Counted from the first letter of the stretch, positions 33,701-42,663 are shown. The stretch: 64,000 nt of DNA from Phycicoccus sp. M110.8 (GCF_032464895.1 NZ_JAWDIC010000001.1:682001-746000); one strand, 5' to 3'. Notes: a model not told the origin generated them from the letters alone. Made by a program: numbers and translations.

Positions 33701-34977
33701 TGAGCGAGTCCACGGCCGCCGCGACCGCTCCCACAGGGTCGCTGCGCAGCGGCTCCCTCAAGGTCCTCGCCGGCGTCAGCTTCTTCGGAGCCAGCACCTA
33801 CCTCTTCACCGTCGTCGCCTCGCGCGCTCTCGGGCCGCTGGGTTTCGCCGAGTTCAGTGTCTTCTGGGGCCTCACCTACGGGCTCGGCCTGGGCGTCAGC
33901 CTGCCCTTCGAGCAGGAGACGAGCCGGAGGGTGTCCGCCCTCATGGCGCACGGGGAACGGCCGGGACCGGTCCTGCGAGCTGCGCTCGGGGCGGCCACGG
34001 TGGTCTCCCTGCCGATCGTCCTCGTCCTGCTGCCCGTGTCCTTCGCCCTCGCTGATGGCGGACATGCGTGGGCCCTGTGGGCGGCGTGCTCCACCTCCGT
34101 CGGGCTGCTGGCCGTTGCCTACCTCACCCGGGGCGGTCTCTCCGGCACCCACCACTTCGGCTCGTACGCCTCCCAGTTCGGCATCGAAGGCGTCACCCGA
34201 CTCGTCGGCGCCGGCGCCCTGGCCGTCCTGGGCGTCCGTTCCCCCTGGGCGTTCGCCTTCGTCATCCCGGTGGCTCTGGCCCTGGCCGTCGTGGGCACCG
34301 TTCGGATGCTCCTGCGCGAGAATCGGGTGCCGCGCCCCCGTTCGTCGGACCCGGTCACGCTGCGCGTCTTCCTCACCACGCTGATCGGCATGATGATCGC
34401 TACCACGATCTCGATGTCGCTGGTGAACTTCGGGCCGGTCGCGGTCAAGGCCCTCACCCCCAGCGGGACCACCTCCAACGCGGGGTCCTACCTCGCCGCG
34501 GCCCTCATCGCGCGCACCCCCATCTTCCTGTTCGCCGCGGTGCAGTCGGTGCTCATCCCGCAGCTCGTCCGCGCGGTGGTCCGCCGCGACCACGCCGCCT
34601 TCCGCTCCACAGTCCGACGGGTCATCGTCCTGACCGCGGGGCTGGGGGTACTGGGCATCCTCGGCTGCCTGGCACTCGGGCCGGAGGTGCTCCGCCTCAT
34701 GTCCGGGCCGAGCTTCCACCTCGACCGGACCGACATCACCCTGCTGGCCGTGTCCACCGCCTTCATCCTCGGCACGCTCGTCCTGCAACCCGCGGCCTTC
34801 GCCCTGGAGAAGCACTGGCCGGCAGTCCTGGCCTGGGTCGTGGCGGGCGTGTCGTTCGGTGTCGTCTGCCTCGTGCCGGGCGACCCCGTGCGGGTCGTGG
34901 GGTCGGCGCTCGTCGTGTCGGCCGCGGTGGCGACCGCCGGCCTGGCCGTCGTGGTGAACCGCGGGATGCGCAGCTGA
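33700..34977 (+). CDS. Polysaccharide flippase (Wzx/MOP superfamily-like)
   Basis: Encodes 425 aa with about 12 membrane helices. The N-terminus SLKVLAGVSFFGASTYLF and the next block VASRALGPLGFAEFSVFWG are typical of the oligosaccharide-flippase branch of the MOP exporters. It would move a lipid-linked oligosaccharide across the membrane, which would be a second export route beside the ABC transporter at 24.4-25.9 kb. Its start overlaps the GT2 gene by 1 bp. The stop lies only 7 bp from the stop of the convergent LCP gene, with no room for a separate terminator. Confidence 0.8.
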   Translation: MSESTAAATAPTGSLRSGSLKVLAGVSFFGASTYLFTVVASRALGPLGFAEFSVFWGLTYGLGLGVSLPFEQETSRRVSALMAHGERPGPVLRAALGAATVVSLPIVLVLLPVSFALADGGHAWALWAACSTSVGLLAVAYLTRGGLSGTHHFGSYASQFGIEGVTRLVGAGALAVLGVRSPWAFAFVIPVALALAVVGTVRMLLRENRVPRPRSSDPVTLRVFLTTLIGMMIATTISMSLVNFGPVAVKALTPSGTTSNAGSYLAAALIARTPIFLFAAVQSVLIPQLVRAVVRRDHAAFRSTVRRVIVLTAGLGVLGILGCLALGPEVLRLMSGPSFHLDRTDITLLAVSTAFILGTLVLQPAAFALEKHWPAVLAWVVAGVSFGVVCLVPGDPVRVVGSALVVSAAVATAGLAVVVNRGMRS

Positions 34978-34984
34978 CGGAACG

Positions 34985-36484
34985 TCAGGCGCACTGGGCG
35001 GCGACGTCGTCCTGCTGTGCCGGACCGCCGGCGTCTTTGGGGTCCACCGTGGGCGGTACGACCGACGGGGTCGAGGTGGCGCCGGGCCGCGTCGACGGGC
35101 CCGATGTCCTCGTGGCCCGCCCCCTCTCGGAGGTGCTGATCGTGCGCGACACAGTGCCCGTGACGAACGTCGCGTCGTAGTCCCAGGGCTTCATCAGCGG
35201 CGGCACGAAGTTCACGCTCGTGATCTTCTGCTCGCGTGCCTTGAGCGCGAGCTCGGCGAAGAAAGGGAGCTCGGAGGCCGGCAGGTCGGACTCGAGCAGT
35301 CCCGAGCTGGCACGGGCGAGCTCGTCGAAGCGCAGGATGACCGTCTGCGGGTCGAGCTGCTGGACCATCGCTGTCATGACACAGCGCTGGCGGGCCATCC
35401 GCTCGTAGTTGGTCGAGCCCGTCCGGGACCGCGCGTACCAGAGGGCGGTCCGGCCGTCGAGGTGCTGGCGTCCGGGTTCGATCCACCCCAGGATCGGTGA
35501 GCTGCCCCCACCCATGGGCGTGCGGCGCTTGACCGTGATGTCCAGGCCCCCGACGGCATCCACCATCCGCTGGAAGCCTTTCAGGTCGATCATGACGTAG
35601 TACTGGATGTCCAGGCCGCTGAGCGCCTCGACGGCCTCCCGGGTCGCGAGGACTCCGGGGTCCCCACTGCCCGGCGGGAACAACGCCCGGTGGTCGTCCG
35701 CCCAGGTGTAGAGGGCGTTGAGCAGGCACTGGTCCCCGCAGTTCCATCCCTCCGGCATGAGGCGCTGCATGACCGAACCAGGGCGGAAGTTGATGTTCTC
35801 GGTGTCCCGGGAGAAGCCGAACGTCACAGTGCGCCCCGTCCGGGCGTCGACGCTGGCCACCTGGATGCTGTCGGGCCTCGTGCCCACACGGTTGCGCCCC
35901 GTGTCGGCCCCCAGCAGGAGGATGTTGTAGCGCCCATGCGAGGGCGGCATGCTCGTCCGGCCGACGAACACGTCGCCGAGCGCCGCACGTCCCGCTCCGA
36001 CCGCGGTGCCCGCGTACACGAGCCCGCCTGTGGTGGTCACCAGCATCCCCGCCGTGAGCACCGAGATCCACCGACGAGCGGTGAGGACGATCGACCGCGG
36101 CCGCCCCAGCCGCCAGGCGTCGACGATGAGGACCCCCCACAGCACCGCCGAGCCCCAGAGCAACGCCTGCAGGCCGGTGAGGAACCAGTCGCGGGTCAGC
36201 AGCCCCAGTGTGGAGGTGCGGTCGACGAGCAGCGCGGCCCCGAACAGCACGGCCCCGGCCCACCAGGCCAGCCAGGCCCTCAGTCCCAGTCGACCCAGAG
36301 CGCGCCGCCCGACCGCCAGCTGGGCGGACCCCGGGACCAGGACGGTCGCGAGCAGCAGCGTGAGCGCGCGCCGGCGGTCCCGGGCCGGCGACAACGCGTG
36401 CTCGCGTGCGGTCCCTGCCTGGCCCACGGACCTGCTGTATTGCGCCCGTCCGGGAAGCGAACCGGTGGGGGTGGCGCGATGCAT
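34985..36484 (-). CDS. LytR-CpsA-Psr (LCP) family glycopolymer ligase, multi-helix N-terminus
   Basis: Encodes 499 aa. LCP enzymes transfer undecaprenyl-linked polymers to peptidoglycan or arabinogalactan. The first 190 residues contain three or four hydrophobic helices rather than the single anchor usual in the family. The LCP domain (about 195-430) has YNILLLGADTGRNRVGTRPDS, of which the core is LLLGADTGR.RVGTRPDS, then FGFSRDTEN, VDAVGGLDITV and LDGRTALWYARSR, so the Asp and Arg residues for pyrophosphate and Mg2+ binding are kept. A C-terminal Pro/Thr tail ends QCA. ATG 36484 is preferred because upstream codons read through a hydrophilic, non-conserved stretch. Confidence 0.87.
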   Translation of the reverse strand: MHRATPTGSLPGRAQYSRSVGQAGTAREHALSPARDRRRALTLLLATVLVPGSAQLAVGRRALGRLGLRAWLAWWAGAVLFGAALLVDRTSTLGLLTRDWFLTGLQALLWGSAVLWGVLIVDAWRLGRPRSIVLTARRWISVLTAGMLVTTTGGLVYAGTAVGAGRAALGDVFVGRTSMPPSHGRYNILLLGADTGRNRVGTRPDSIQVASVDARTGRTVTFGFSRDTENINFRPGSVMQRLMPEGWNCGDQCLLNALYTWADDHRALFPPGSGDPGVLATREAVEALSGLDIQYYVMIDLKGFQRMVDAVGGLDITVKRRTPMGGGSSPILGWIEPGRQHLDGRTALWYARSRTGSTNYERMARQRCVMTAMVQQLDPQTVILRFDELARASSGLLESDLPASELPFFAELALKAREQKITSVNFVPPLMKPWDYDATFVTGTVSRTISTSERGRATRTSGPSTRPGATSTPSVVPPTVDPKDAGGPAQQDDVAAQCA

Positions 36485-36634
36485 GCCCAGCAGTATGCGG
36501 GACAACCAGTGGTGTTGATGTGACCTGTGTGACGACGCGAGTGTCGCGCCCCTGCCATCATGGCGGTTCCCCGAGTTGGGTGGCCTCGGCCAAGGCTGGC
36601 ACGATGCATGCCTGACCCCGACCGAAAGGCCAGC

Positions 36635-37261
36635 ATGTCCGAGCACCCCGTGCACCGCGGCGACGGATCAGAGACCGCAGGCTCCGACTACGCCCAGAGG
36701 CTGCAGCGGCTCGAGGGCGCCCGCTGGAAGAAGTTGCTCGACGTCCAGCGGCCGTACCGCTGGAACCTGCGCCGCTTGGGCCTCGGCCGGGTGCTCGATG
36801 TCGGCTGCGGTATCGGTCGGAACCTCGCCAACCTCGGTCCCGACAGCGTCGGCGTCGACCACAACGCCGACTCGGTGGCCGCGGCCCGCGCGCGGGGTCT
36901 CACGGCATACACCACCCAGGAGTTCTGGGACACGGAGGTGGCGCGACCTGGGTCATTCGACTCGCTTCTGCTCGCCCACGTCATGGAGCACGTCGACGCG
37001 GACGTCGCGGACGGCATCGTCCGGGAGTACCTCCCTTGCCTACGGCCGCGGGGCAAGGTCGTTCTCATCACGCCTCAGGAAGTCGGCTTCCGAAGTGACG
37101 CGACCCACGTCCGGTTCGTCGACTTGGCCGGACTCGACGACCACGCGCAGCGGCTCGGGCTCGCCGTGGACCGGGCCTACTCCTTCCCCTTCCCCCGCCC
37201 TGCGGGGAGGGTGTTCAAGTACAACGAGTTCGTTCTGGTCGCATCGGTCCCGGGAGCCTGA
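36635..37261 (+). CDS. Class I SAM-dependent methyltransferase
   Basis: Encodes 208 aa. Motif I is intact: VLDVGCGIGRNLANLG near residue 55, followed by GVDHNADSVAAARARG and LLLAHVMEHVD. This is a Methyltransf_11/12-type fold with a normal SAM pocket, unlike the degenerate domain of the GT4 fusion. The ATG has AAAGG six nt upstream. Context (LCP genes on both sides) points to methylation of a surface glycan or its lipid carrier, which is inference. The next LCP gene starts 2 bp after its stop. Confidence 0.87.
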   Translation: MSEHPVHRGDGSETAGSDYAQRLQRLEGARWKKLLDVQRPYRWNLRRLGLGRVLDVGCGIGRNLANLGPDSVGVDHNADSVAAARARGLTAYTTQEFWDTEVARPGSFDSLLLAHVMEHVDADVADGIVREYLPCLRPRGKVVLITPQEVGFRSDATHVRFVDLAGLDDHAQRLGLAVDRAYSFPFPRPAGRVFKYNEFVLVASVPGA

Positions 37262-37263
37262 CC

Positions 37264-38442
37264 GTGACCGGCGACAACGCGCGGGCCATCCCGCAAGGCG
37301 GCCGAGGCGTTCCGGAGGACGGGGGCGACGTCTACACGGTCGACGTGCGCAGTCGCAGACGACCCGGCGCGGCGGGGGCTCCGACACCGAGGGCCGACCC
37401 TGGTGCCCGCCGCCCGACGCTCCCCGCCGACCGGGACAGGGAGGACGACGCGCCGCGACGCCGACGTCGGATTCCGGTGGTTCGGCTGGTCCTGCTACTC
37501 GTCGCAGCCTGGCTGGCCTTCATGGTCTACACCCCGCTGCACGCGTGGAACGCGGTCACCAAGCAGGACACCACGCCGCCCGGGCAGCGGCCGCCTGTAG
37601 GCAAGGGCTTCAACTACCTGCTCGTGGGGTCGGACAGCCGTGAGGGTCTGACCAGGGCCCAGAAGAAGGAGTACTCGACCGGTAGCGACGCGGGCCGCCG
37701 CACCGACTCGATCATCCTGGTGCACACCTCCCAGAGCGGCGGCAAGCCGGTGCTCATCTCGATCCCGCGCGACTCCTACGTTCCGATCCCCGGGCACGGC
37801 AGCAACAAGATCAACGCCGCCTTCGCCTTCGGCGGGCCGAAACTGCTGGTCGAGACCGTGGAGAAGGTCACGGACCTGCACATCGACGGCTACGTCGAGA
37901 TCGGGTTCGCCGGGTTCGCCGGTGTGGTGGACAGCGTCGGCGGGGTGAACATCTGCGTGCCGTTCCACATGAACGACAAGAAGGCCGGCATCAACCTGCA
38001 GAAGGGATGCCAGGTCCTCGACGGGCGCAACGCCCTCGGGTACGTCCGCGCGCGCTACTCCGACCCCCGCGGCGACATCGGCCGCGCCGAGCGCCAGCGC
38101 CAGTTCCTCGGCGCGATCATGAAGAAGGCGGCCACGCCGTCCACCGTGCTGGTGCCGACCCGGTACTGGGACTTCACCCACGCCGCTGCCAGCGGCCTCA
38201 TCGTGGGGAACGACACCTCGATGCGGGACGCGAGCCGGGTGCTGCTGGCGATGCGGGCGGTGTCCCAGGACAAGGGCCTGAGCCTCGTCGTGCCGATCCA
38301 GAACCTGAACTACCAGACCAGCGCCGGGTCGTCGGTGAAGTGGAACACCGCCCGCGCCAAGGCGCTGTTCGCCGACCTGCGCGAGGACAAGCCGCTCGAG
38401 GCGCCCCCGGCCGGCACCGACGGGAAGCCCTCCGCCGGCTGA
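37264..38442 (+). CDS. LytR-CpsA-Psr (LCP) family glycopolymer ligase
   Basis: Encodes 392 aa. A disordered Arg/Pro-rich cytoplasmic tail of about 70 residues precedes one membrane helix (about 75-93) and an extracellular LCP domain (about 115-360): NYLLVGSDSREGL, GRRTDSIILVH, LISIPRDSYVPIPG, VDSVGGVNICVPF and LDGRNALGYVRARYSDPRGDIGR in sequence, with all the acidic and Arg residues of active LCP enzymes. Cysteines in NICVPF and KGCQVLDG are placed to form the disulphide seen in some actinobacterial LCP proteins. It is co-transcribed with the methyltransferase. A strong terminator follows. Confidence 0.92.
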   Translation: MTGDNARAIPQGGRGVPEDGGDVYTVDVRSRRRPGAAGAPTPRADPGARRPTLPADRDREDDAPRRRRRIPVVRLVLLLVAAWLAFMVYTPLHAWNAVTKQDTTPPGQRPPVGKGFNYLLVGSDSREGLTRAQKKEYSTGSDAGRRTDSIILVHTSQSGGKPVLISIPRDSYVPIPGHGSNKINAAFAFGGPKLLVETVEKVTDLHIDGYVEIGFAGFAGVVDSVGGVNICVPFHMNDKKAGINLQKGCQVLDGRNALGYVRARYSDPRGDIGRAERQRQFLGAIMKKAATPSTVLVPTRYWDFTHAAASGLIVGNDTSMRDASRVLLAMRAVSQDKGLSLVVPIQNLNYQTSAGSSVKWNTARAKALFADLREDKPLEAPPAGTDGKPSAG

Positions 38443-38460
38443 GTCCGCCTCGGGGCCCTG

Positions 38461-38502
38461 CCGACCACGGCCCGACCGCAGGAGCGGTCGGGCCGTGGTC
38501 GG
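38461..38502. terminator. Perfect 19-bp hairpin after the LCP gene
   Basis: Arms at 38461-38479 and 38484-38502 pair without mismatch around an AGGA loop. It lies between convergent LCP and acyl-CoA dehydrogenase genes and marks the right border of the surface-polymer locus. Confidence 0.88.
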
Positions 38503-38518
38503 AGCCTGACGAGGTGGA

Positions 38519-39682
38519 CTACCTCAGGATCTGGCGGGCCATCACGACGCGCTGGATCTGGTTGGTGCCCTCGTAGATCTGGGTGATCTTGGCGTCGCGC
38601 ATCATCCGCTCGACCGGGAAGTCGCGGACGTAACCGGCGCCGCCGAGCAGCTGGACGGCGTCCGTCGTGACCTCCATGGCGACGTCCGAGGCGTAGCACT
38701 TGGCGGCGGCGCCGAAGAAGGTCAGGTCCTTGTCGCTGCGCTCGGACTTGGCGGCCGCGGCATACACCATCTGGCGGGCGGCCTCGACCTTCATGGCCAT
38801 GTCCGCGAGCATGAATTGCAGGCCCTGGAACTCGGCGAGGTGCTTGCCGAACTGCTTGCGCTCCTTGACGTACGCGACGGCGTGGTCGAGCGCGCCCTGC
38901 GCGATGCCGACGGCCTGCGCGCCGATGGTGACGCGGGTGTGGTCGAGGGTCTCAAGGGCGATCTTGAGGCCGCTGCCGACCTCCCCGACGACGCGGTCGC
39001 CGGGGATGCGGACGTTGTCGAAGTGCAGCTCGCGGGTGGGGCTGCCCTTGATGCCGAGCTTGCGCTCCTTCTCGCCGAAGGTGAAGCCCTCGTCGGACTT
39101 CTCGACGACGAACGCGGTGACGTTGGCGCCGCGGCGGCCCTCGGGGTCGGTGACCGCGAGGACGGTGTAGTAGTCGGAGACGCCGGCGTTGGTGATCCAC
39201 GACTTCTGGCCGTTCAGGACCCAGCCGTCGCCGTCCTGGCGCGCACGGGTCCTCAGCGACGCGGTGTCGGAACCGGCCTCGCGCTCGGACAGACCGTAGG
39301 AGAACGTCGAGCGCCCCTCGGCCACCGGCGGGAGGTAGCGCTGCTTGACGTCGTCGCTCGCAGCGAGGATCAGCGGCATCGTCCCGAGCTTGTTGACCGC
39401 CGGGATCAGGGACGCCGACGCGTCGACGCGGGCGACCTCCTCGATGACGATGCAGGTCGCGAGCGCGTCCGCGCCGACGCCGCCGTACTCCTCGGCGATG
39501 TGCGGGGCGAAGAAGTCGCTGGCGACGAGGGCGTCGTGTGCCTCCTGCGGGTAGCGCGCCTCCTCGTCGACCGCCGCGGCATACGGCGCGATCTTGTCCT
39601 CGGCCACGGCGCGCACGGCCTCGCGCAGCGCCTCGTGGTCCTCGGAGATCCGGAAGAGGTCGAAGTTCGGGTCACCACTCAC
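38519..39682 (-). CDS. Acyl-CoA dehydrogenase
   Basis: Encodes 387 aa, the full family length. It oxidises acyl-CoA to enoyl-CoA using FAD and passes electrons to ETF. FSYGLSEREAGSDTASL near residue 130, NGQKSWITNAGVSDYYTV near 157 and RMMRDAKITQIYEGTNQIQR near the C-terminus (with the catalytic-base Glu in IYEGT) are all present, so it should be active. GTG 39682 has a TAACCT box 8 nt upstream. No other fatty-acid gene is adjacent; enoyl-CoA hydratase is 7 kb away. Chain-length specificity cannot be read. Confidence 0.93.
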   Translation of the reverse strand: MSGDPNFDLFRISEDHEALREAVRAVAEDKIAPYAAAVDEEARYPQEAHDALVASDFFAPHIAEEYGGVGADALATCIVIEEVARVDASASLIPAVNKLGTMPLILAASDDVKQRYLPPVAEGRSTFSYGLSEREAGSDTASLRTRARQDGDGWVLNGQKSWITNAGVSDYYTVLAVTDPEGRRGANVTAFVVEKSDEGFTFGEKERKLGIKGSPTRELHFDNVRIPGDRVVGEVGSGLKIALETLDHTRVTIGAQAVGIAQGALDHAVAYVKERKQFGKHLAEFQGLQFMLADMAMKVEAARQMVYAAAAKSERSDKDLTFFGAAAKCYASDVAMEVTTDAVQLLGGAGYVRDFPVERMMRDAKITQIYEGTNQIQRVVMARQILR

Positions 39683-39690
39683 AAGGGCTC

Positions 39691-39696
39691 AGGTTA
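39691..39696 (-). promoter_or_regulatory. -10 box for acyl-CoA dehydrogenase
   Basis: TAACCT on the minus strand, 8 nt before GTG 39682. Confidence 0.55.
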
Positions 39697-39797
39697 CCCG
39701 CTGGTATGCCGGGTCGACACCGCTCCCCGCTGTGGTGCCCACCACGGTCCCTCGCCGCCCGGGTGCCCGCCGCGGTGGGGGGCACCCGGGCGTGGGC

Positions 39798-40862
39798 TCA
39801 GATCTCCTGGCGGAGGTGCCAGAGGTGCCCGTGCTGCTCGCGGTCGAGCAGCTCGGGCATGACGTCTCGCTCGAACATCGCGATGCCGGTGGTGTCGTAC
39901 GCGGCCTCGTAGAAGTAGGAGATGAGGTAGCGCATGCCGAGGCCGTCGAGCTCGCGCAGCCGCTCGACCAGCTGCTCGGCGGTGCCGACGCCGGGCGAGC
40001 GGCGCAGCTCCTCCATCCGGCGCTCCCGCTGGGCGTCCGGGACGCCGGCGCCCTTCATGTGGTCGTCGAGCCAGGACAGGCGGTCCGCGATCTCCCGCTC
40101 GTCGGCGCCGATGACGATGTCGAGGTTGGTGGTGCGGGTGATCTCGGAGAAGTCGCGGCCGACCTCCTCGCACCGCTGGCGCAGCACCTCGGACTTGTGC
40201 TGGAAGTCCTCGGGCACGCCGGAGCCGAAGTTGGTGTAGTCGGCGTACTGGGCGGCGATCCGCAGCGTGACCTTCTCGCCCCCGCCCGCGACCCACATCG
40301 GGATGTTGTTGGCCTTCGAGCCCGGCTGGGCGGTGCCCTGCAGGGGCAGCGGGCGGCACAGCGCGCCGTCGGTGCTCCAGTGCCTGCCGGAGAAGGTGGA
40401 GGTCCCCTCGGTCCACATCTGGCGGAAGATCTGCACGCCCTCGTCGAGGCGGGCGAGCCGCTCCCCGGCGCCGGGGAAGCCGTAGCCGTACGCCTTCCAC
40501 TCGTGCTCGTACCAGCCGGCGCCGATGCCCATCTCGAGCCGGCCCTCGGAGACGACGTCGACGGTCGCCGCGACCTTCGCCAGGTAGGCCGGGTTCCGGT
40601 AGCTCATGCACGTGCACATCTGCCCGAGCCGCACCCGCCCGGTGACGCCGGCGAAGGCGGCCATGAGCGTCCACGCCTCGTGGGTGGCCTCCTCGCTGGG
40701 CACCGGCACGGTGTGGAAGTGGTCGTACACCCAGATGGACGCCCAGTCCTCGTTGGCGTCGGCCCGGCGCGCCAGCCCGGCCATGACGCCCCAGTGCTGG
40801 CTCGGATCGATCCCGACGAGGTCCATCTTCCAGCCCTGCGGGATGAACAGTCCGAACTTCAT
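39798..40862 (-). CDS. LLM-class, probably F420-dependent oxidoreductase
   Basis: Encodes 354 aa. The luciferase-like monooxygenase fold is clear: MKFGLFIPQGW at the start, WVYDHFHTVP near residue 45, LGQMCTCMSYRNPAYLAKVAATVD within about 80-102 (core CTCMSYRNPAYLAK), GIGAGWYEHEWKAYG near 115 and NIPMWVAGGGEKVTLRIAA near 195. The sequence is of the TIGR03560-like group thought to use F420 rather than FMN, which agrees with cofD-cofE at the left end of the window. The substrate is unknown. Unlike most neighbours it has a good Shine-Dalgarno sequence, GAGGAG, before the ATG. Confidence 0.87.
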   Translation of the reverse strand: MKFGLFIPQGWKMDLVGIDPSQHWGVMAGLARRADANEDWASIWVYDHFHTVPVPSEEATHEAWTLMAAFAGVTGRVRLGQMCTCMSYRNPAYLAKVAATVDVVSEGRLEMGIGAGWYEHEWKAYGYGFPGAGERLARLDEGVQIFRQMWTEGTSTFSGRHWSTDGALCRPLPLQGTAQPGSKANNIPMWVAGGGEKVTLRIAAQYADYTNFGSGVPEDFQHKSEVLRQRCEEVGRDFSEITRTTNLDIVIGADEREIADRLSWLDDHMKGAGVPDAQRERRMEELRRSPGVGTAEQLVERLRELDGLGMRYLISYFYEAAYDTTGIAMFERDVMPELLDREQHGHLWHLRQEI

Positions 40863-40958
40863 GGTGCTCCTCGGGTCGCGTGCCTGCGGCGTACGACCCT
40901 CACCCTAGGTGCGCCGTCCCGGCCTCGCCCCCGGTGGCAGCGCACCCGGCACGCCTCC

Positions 40959-41555
40959 TCACTGCCCCTCGAGCAGGCGCAGGGCCCCGTCCTTCTCGAG
41001 GTAGCTCTCACCGGTGCTCGGGCAGGTCCAGCGACCATCGCCGATCGGCTCCAGGGGCTGACCGGCCCGGCCCACCCAGCGGATCCGTCGGGCAGGCACG
41101 CCGGCCACGAGGGCGAAGTCGGGGACGTCCTTCGTGACCACCGATCCGGCAGCCACCAGGGCCCATCGGCCGATGGTCACGGGGGCGACGCATACCGACC
41201 GCGCGCCGATCGAGGCACCCTCGCGGCACACGACGCCCACGGCGTCCCAGTCGTCCCCGGTCTTCAGCGACCCGTCGGGGTTGACGGCCCGGGGGAAGTA
41301 GTCGTTGGTGAACACGACGGCCGGACCCACGAAGACGCCGTCCTCGAGGACCGCGGGCTCGTAGACGAGGGCGTGGTTCTGGAGCTTGCAACGGTCCCCG
41401 ATCCGCACGCCGGGGCCCACGTAGGCGCCCCGCCCGATGATGCAGTCGGCACCCACCTCGGCCCGTTCCCGGATCTGTGCCAGGTGCCAGACGAGCGTGC
41501 GCTCCCCGATGCGGGCCGTGTCGGCGACGTCGGCCGAGCTCTGGATGGTCGTCAC
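40959..41555 (-). CDS. Hexapeptide-repeat acyltransferase (WbpD/WlbB-like)
   Basis: Encodes 198 aa. The left-handed beta-helix repeats run from about residue 10 to 150 (TARIGERTLVWHLAQIRERAEVG..CIIGRGAYVGPGVRIGDRC in pieces such as IGERTLVWH and IGRGAYVGPGVRIG). VFVGPAVVFTNDYFPRA and GSVVTKDVPDFALVAGVPAR match N-acetyltransferases that act on UDP-3-amino-3-deoxy sugars in O-antigen pathways. A C-terminal segment with WTCPSTGESYLEKDG follows. It stands outside the surface-polymer locus but could serve it. GTG 41555 has a TACGAT box 6 nt upstream. Confidence 0.87.
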   Translation of the reverse strand: MTTIQSSADVADTARIGERTLVWHLAQIRERAEVGADCIIGRGAYVGPGVRIGDRCKLQNHALVYEPAVLEDGVFVGPAVVFTNDYFPRAVNPDGSLKTGDDWDAVGVVCREGASIGARSVCVAPVTIGRWALVAAGSVVTKDVPDFALVAGVPARRIRWVGRAGQPLEPIGDGRWTCPSTGESYLEKDGALRLLEGQ

Positions 41556-41561
41556 CCGACG

Positions 41562-41567
41562 ATCGTA
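41562..41567 (-). promoter_or_regulatory. -10 box for the acyltransferase
   Basis: TACGAT on the minus strand, 6 nt before GTG 41555. Confidence 0.55.
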
Positions 41568-41614
41568 GGCAGGGGGCTGCTTGCGAGGAGGGCGAACCGT
41601 GTGATGCTGGCAGG

Positions 41615-42070
41615 GTGACGTTGAAGCACCAGAACGACCCCGACCTCATCCGTGAGCTGCTGATCGATCCGGGCATCTGGGCCGTCGTGGGGCTCTCTGC
41701 GAACCGCGACCGCCCGGCCTATGACGTGGCCCGGTGGCTCAAGATGGAGCTCGGCAAGGGCCTCGTCGCCGTGCACCCCTCGGCGCAGGAGGTCCACGAC
41801 TCCCCCGCCTACGCGTCGTTGGCGGACATCCCGGACGGCACAGACCTGAAGGTTGTCGACTGCTTCGTCAACTCCCAGCACGTGGGCGCCGTCGTCGACG
41901 AGGCGATCGAGCACAGGGACCGCCTGCAGATCGACGCGGTGTGGATGCAGCTCGACGTGGTGGACGAGGCAGCGGCAACGCGCGCCCGTGACGCGGGTCT
42001 GGCTGTCGTGATGGACACGTGCCCGCGCATCGAGTGGCGGAACGTGCGGTCCGCCGGCATGGCTCGCTGA
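41615..42070 (+). CDS. CoA-binding domain protein (YccU-like)
   Basis: Encodes 151 aa, a single Rossmann-type CoA_binding_2 domain. IWAVVGLSANRDRPAYDVARWL near residue 22, read here as WAVVGLSANRDRPAYDVARW, and DLKVVDCFVNSQHVGAVVDEA near 75 are diagnostic, and AVVMDTCPRIEW closes the fold. Proteins of this kind bind CoA or related nucleotides; no reaction is known. GTG 41615 is preceded by a degenerate -10-like GATGCT with the same 6-nt spacing used by many genes here. Confidence 0.88.
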   Translation: MTLKHQNDPDLIRELLIDPGIWAVVGLSANRDRPAYDVARWLKMELGKGLVAVHPSAQEVHDSPAYASLADIPDGTDLKVVDCFVNSQHVGAVVDEAIEHRDRLQIDAVWMQLDVVDEAAATRARDAGLAVVMDTCPRIEWRNVRSAGMAR

Positions 42071-42139
42071 GCCCGGGCCACCAGCGGGACCGTCCGATCG
42101 ACGGGTGACGCCCCTGCCGGTCGATGCGGCCCGGCTCAG
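42067..42139. terminator. Imperfect inverted repeat spanning both stop codons
   Basis: CTGAGCCCGGGCC (42067-42079) pairs with GGCCCGGCTCAG (42128-42139) with one bulged base. The stop codons of the convergent CoA-binding and purE genes lie inside the arms, so it may act on both transcripts. Confidence 0.45.
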
Positions 42140-42663
42140 TGCGTCCGGCGCTCCCGCAGCGCGGCGCCCTTGGCGTACGCGGCGTCGCGCAGCGACGCCT
42201 GGAAGGCGGTCATCCGCTCGCGCAGCCCCTCGGCATACGCGCCCTCACCGGCGGCGAGCACCCGCACGGCGAGCAGGCCCGCGTTGCGCGCCCCGCCGAT
42301 CGACACCGTCGCGACGGGCACGCCCGCGGGCATCTGCACGATCGACAGCAGCGAGTCCATGCCGTCGAGGTGCTTGAGCGGCACCGGCACCCCGATGACG
42401 GGCAGCGGGGTGACGGCGGCGAGCATCCCGGGCAGGTGCGCGGCGCCTCCTGCCCCGGCGATGACCACGCGCAGGCCGCGGCCGGCCGCCTGCTGCCCGT
42501 AGGCGATCATCTCGTCGGGCATGCGGTGCGCGGAGACGACGTCCGCCTCGTACGGCACGCCGAACTCCTCGAGCGCCAGCGCCGCCTGCTCCATGACCGG
42601 CCAGTCGCTGTCGCTGCCCATGACCAGCCCGACGAGGGGCTGCGTCGCCGCGGTGTCGCTCAT
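42136..42663 (-). CDS. purE: N5-carboxyaminoimidazole ribonucleotide mutase (PurE)
   Basis: Encodes 175 aa. It converts N5-CAIR to CAIR in purine synthesis, after Pur[18 protein letters not shown] at the N-terminus, [12 protein letters not shown] (catalytic His) near residue 43, [17 protein letters not shown] near 70 and [19 protein letters not shown] near 110 are all family hallmarks of class I PurE. The ATG overlaps the purK stop as ATGA, so the two are translated in a coupled manner. Confidence 0.96.
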   Translation of the reverse strand: MSDTAATQPLVGLVMGSDSDWPVMEQAALALEEFGVPYEADVVSAHRMPDEMIAYGQQAAGRGLRVVIAGAGGAAHLPGMLAAVTPLPVIGVPVPLKHLDGMDSLLSIVQMPAGVPVATVSIGGARNAGLLAVRVLAAGEGAYAEGLRERMTAFQASLRDAAYAKGAALRERRTH

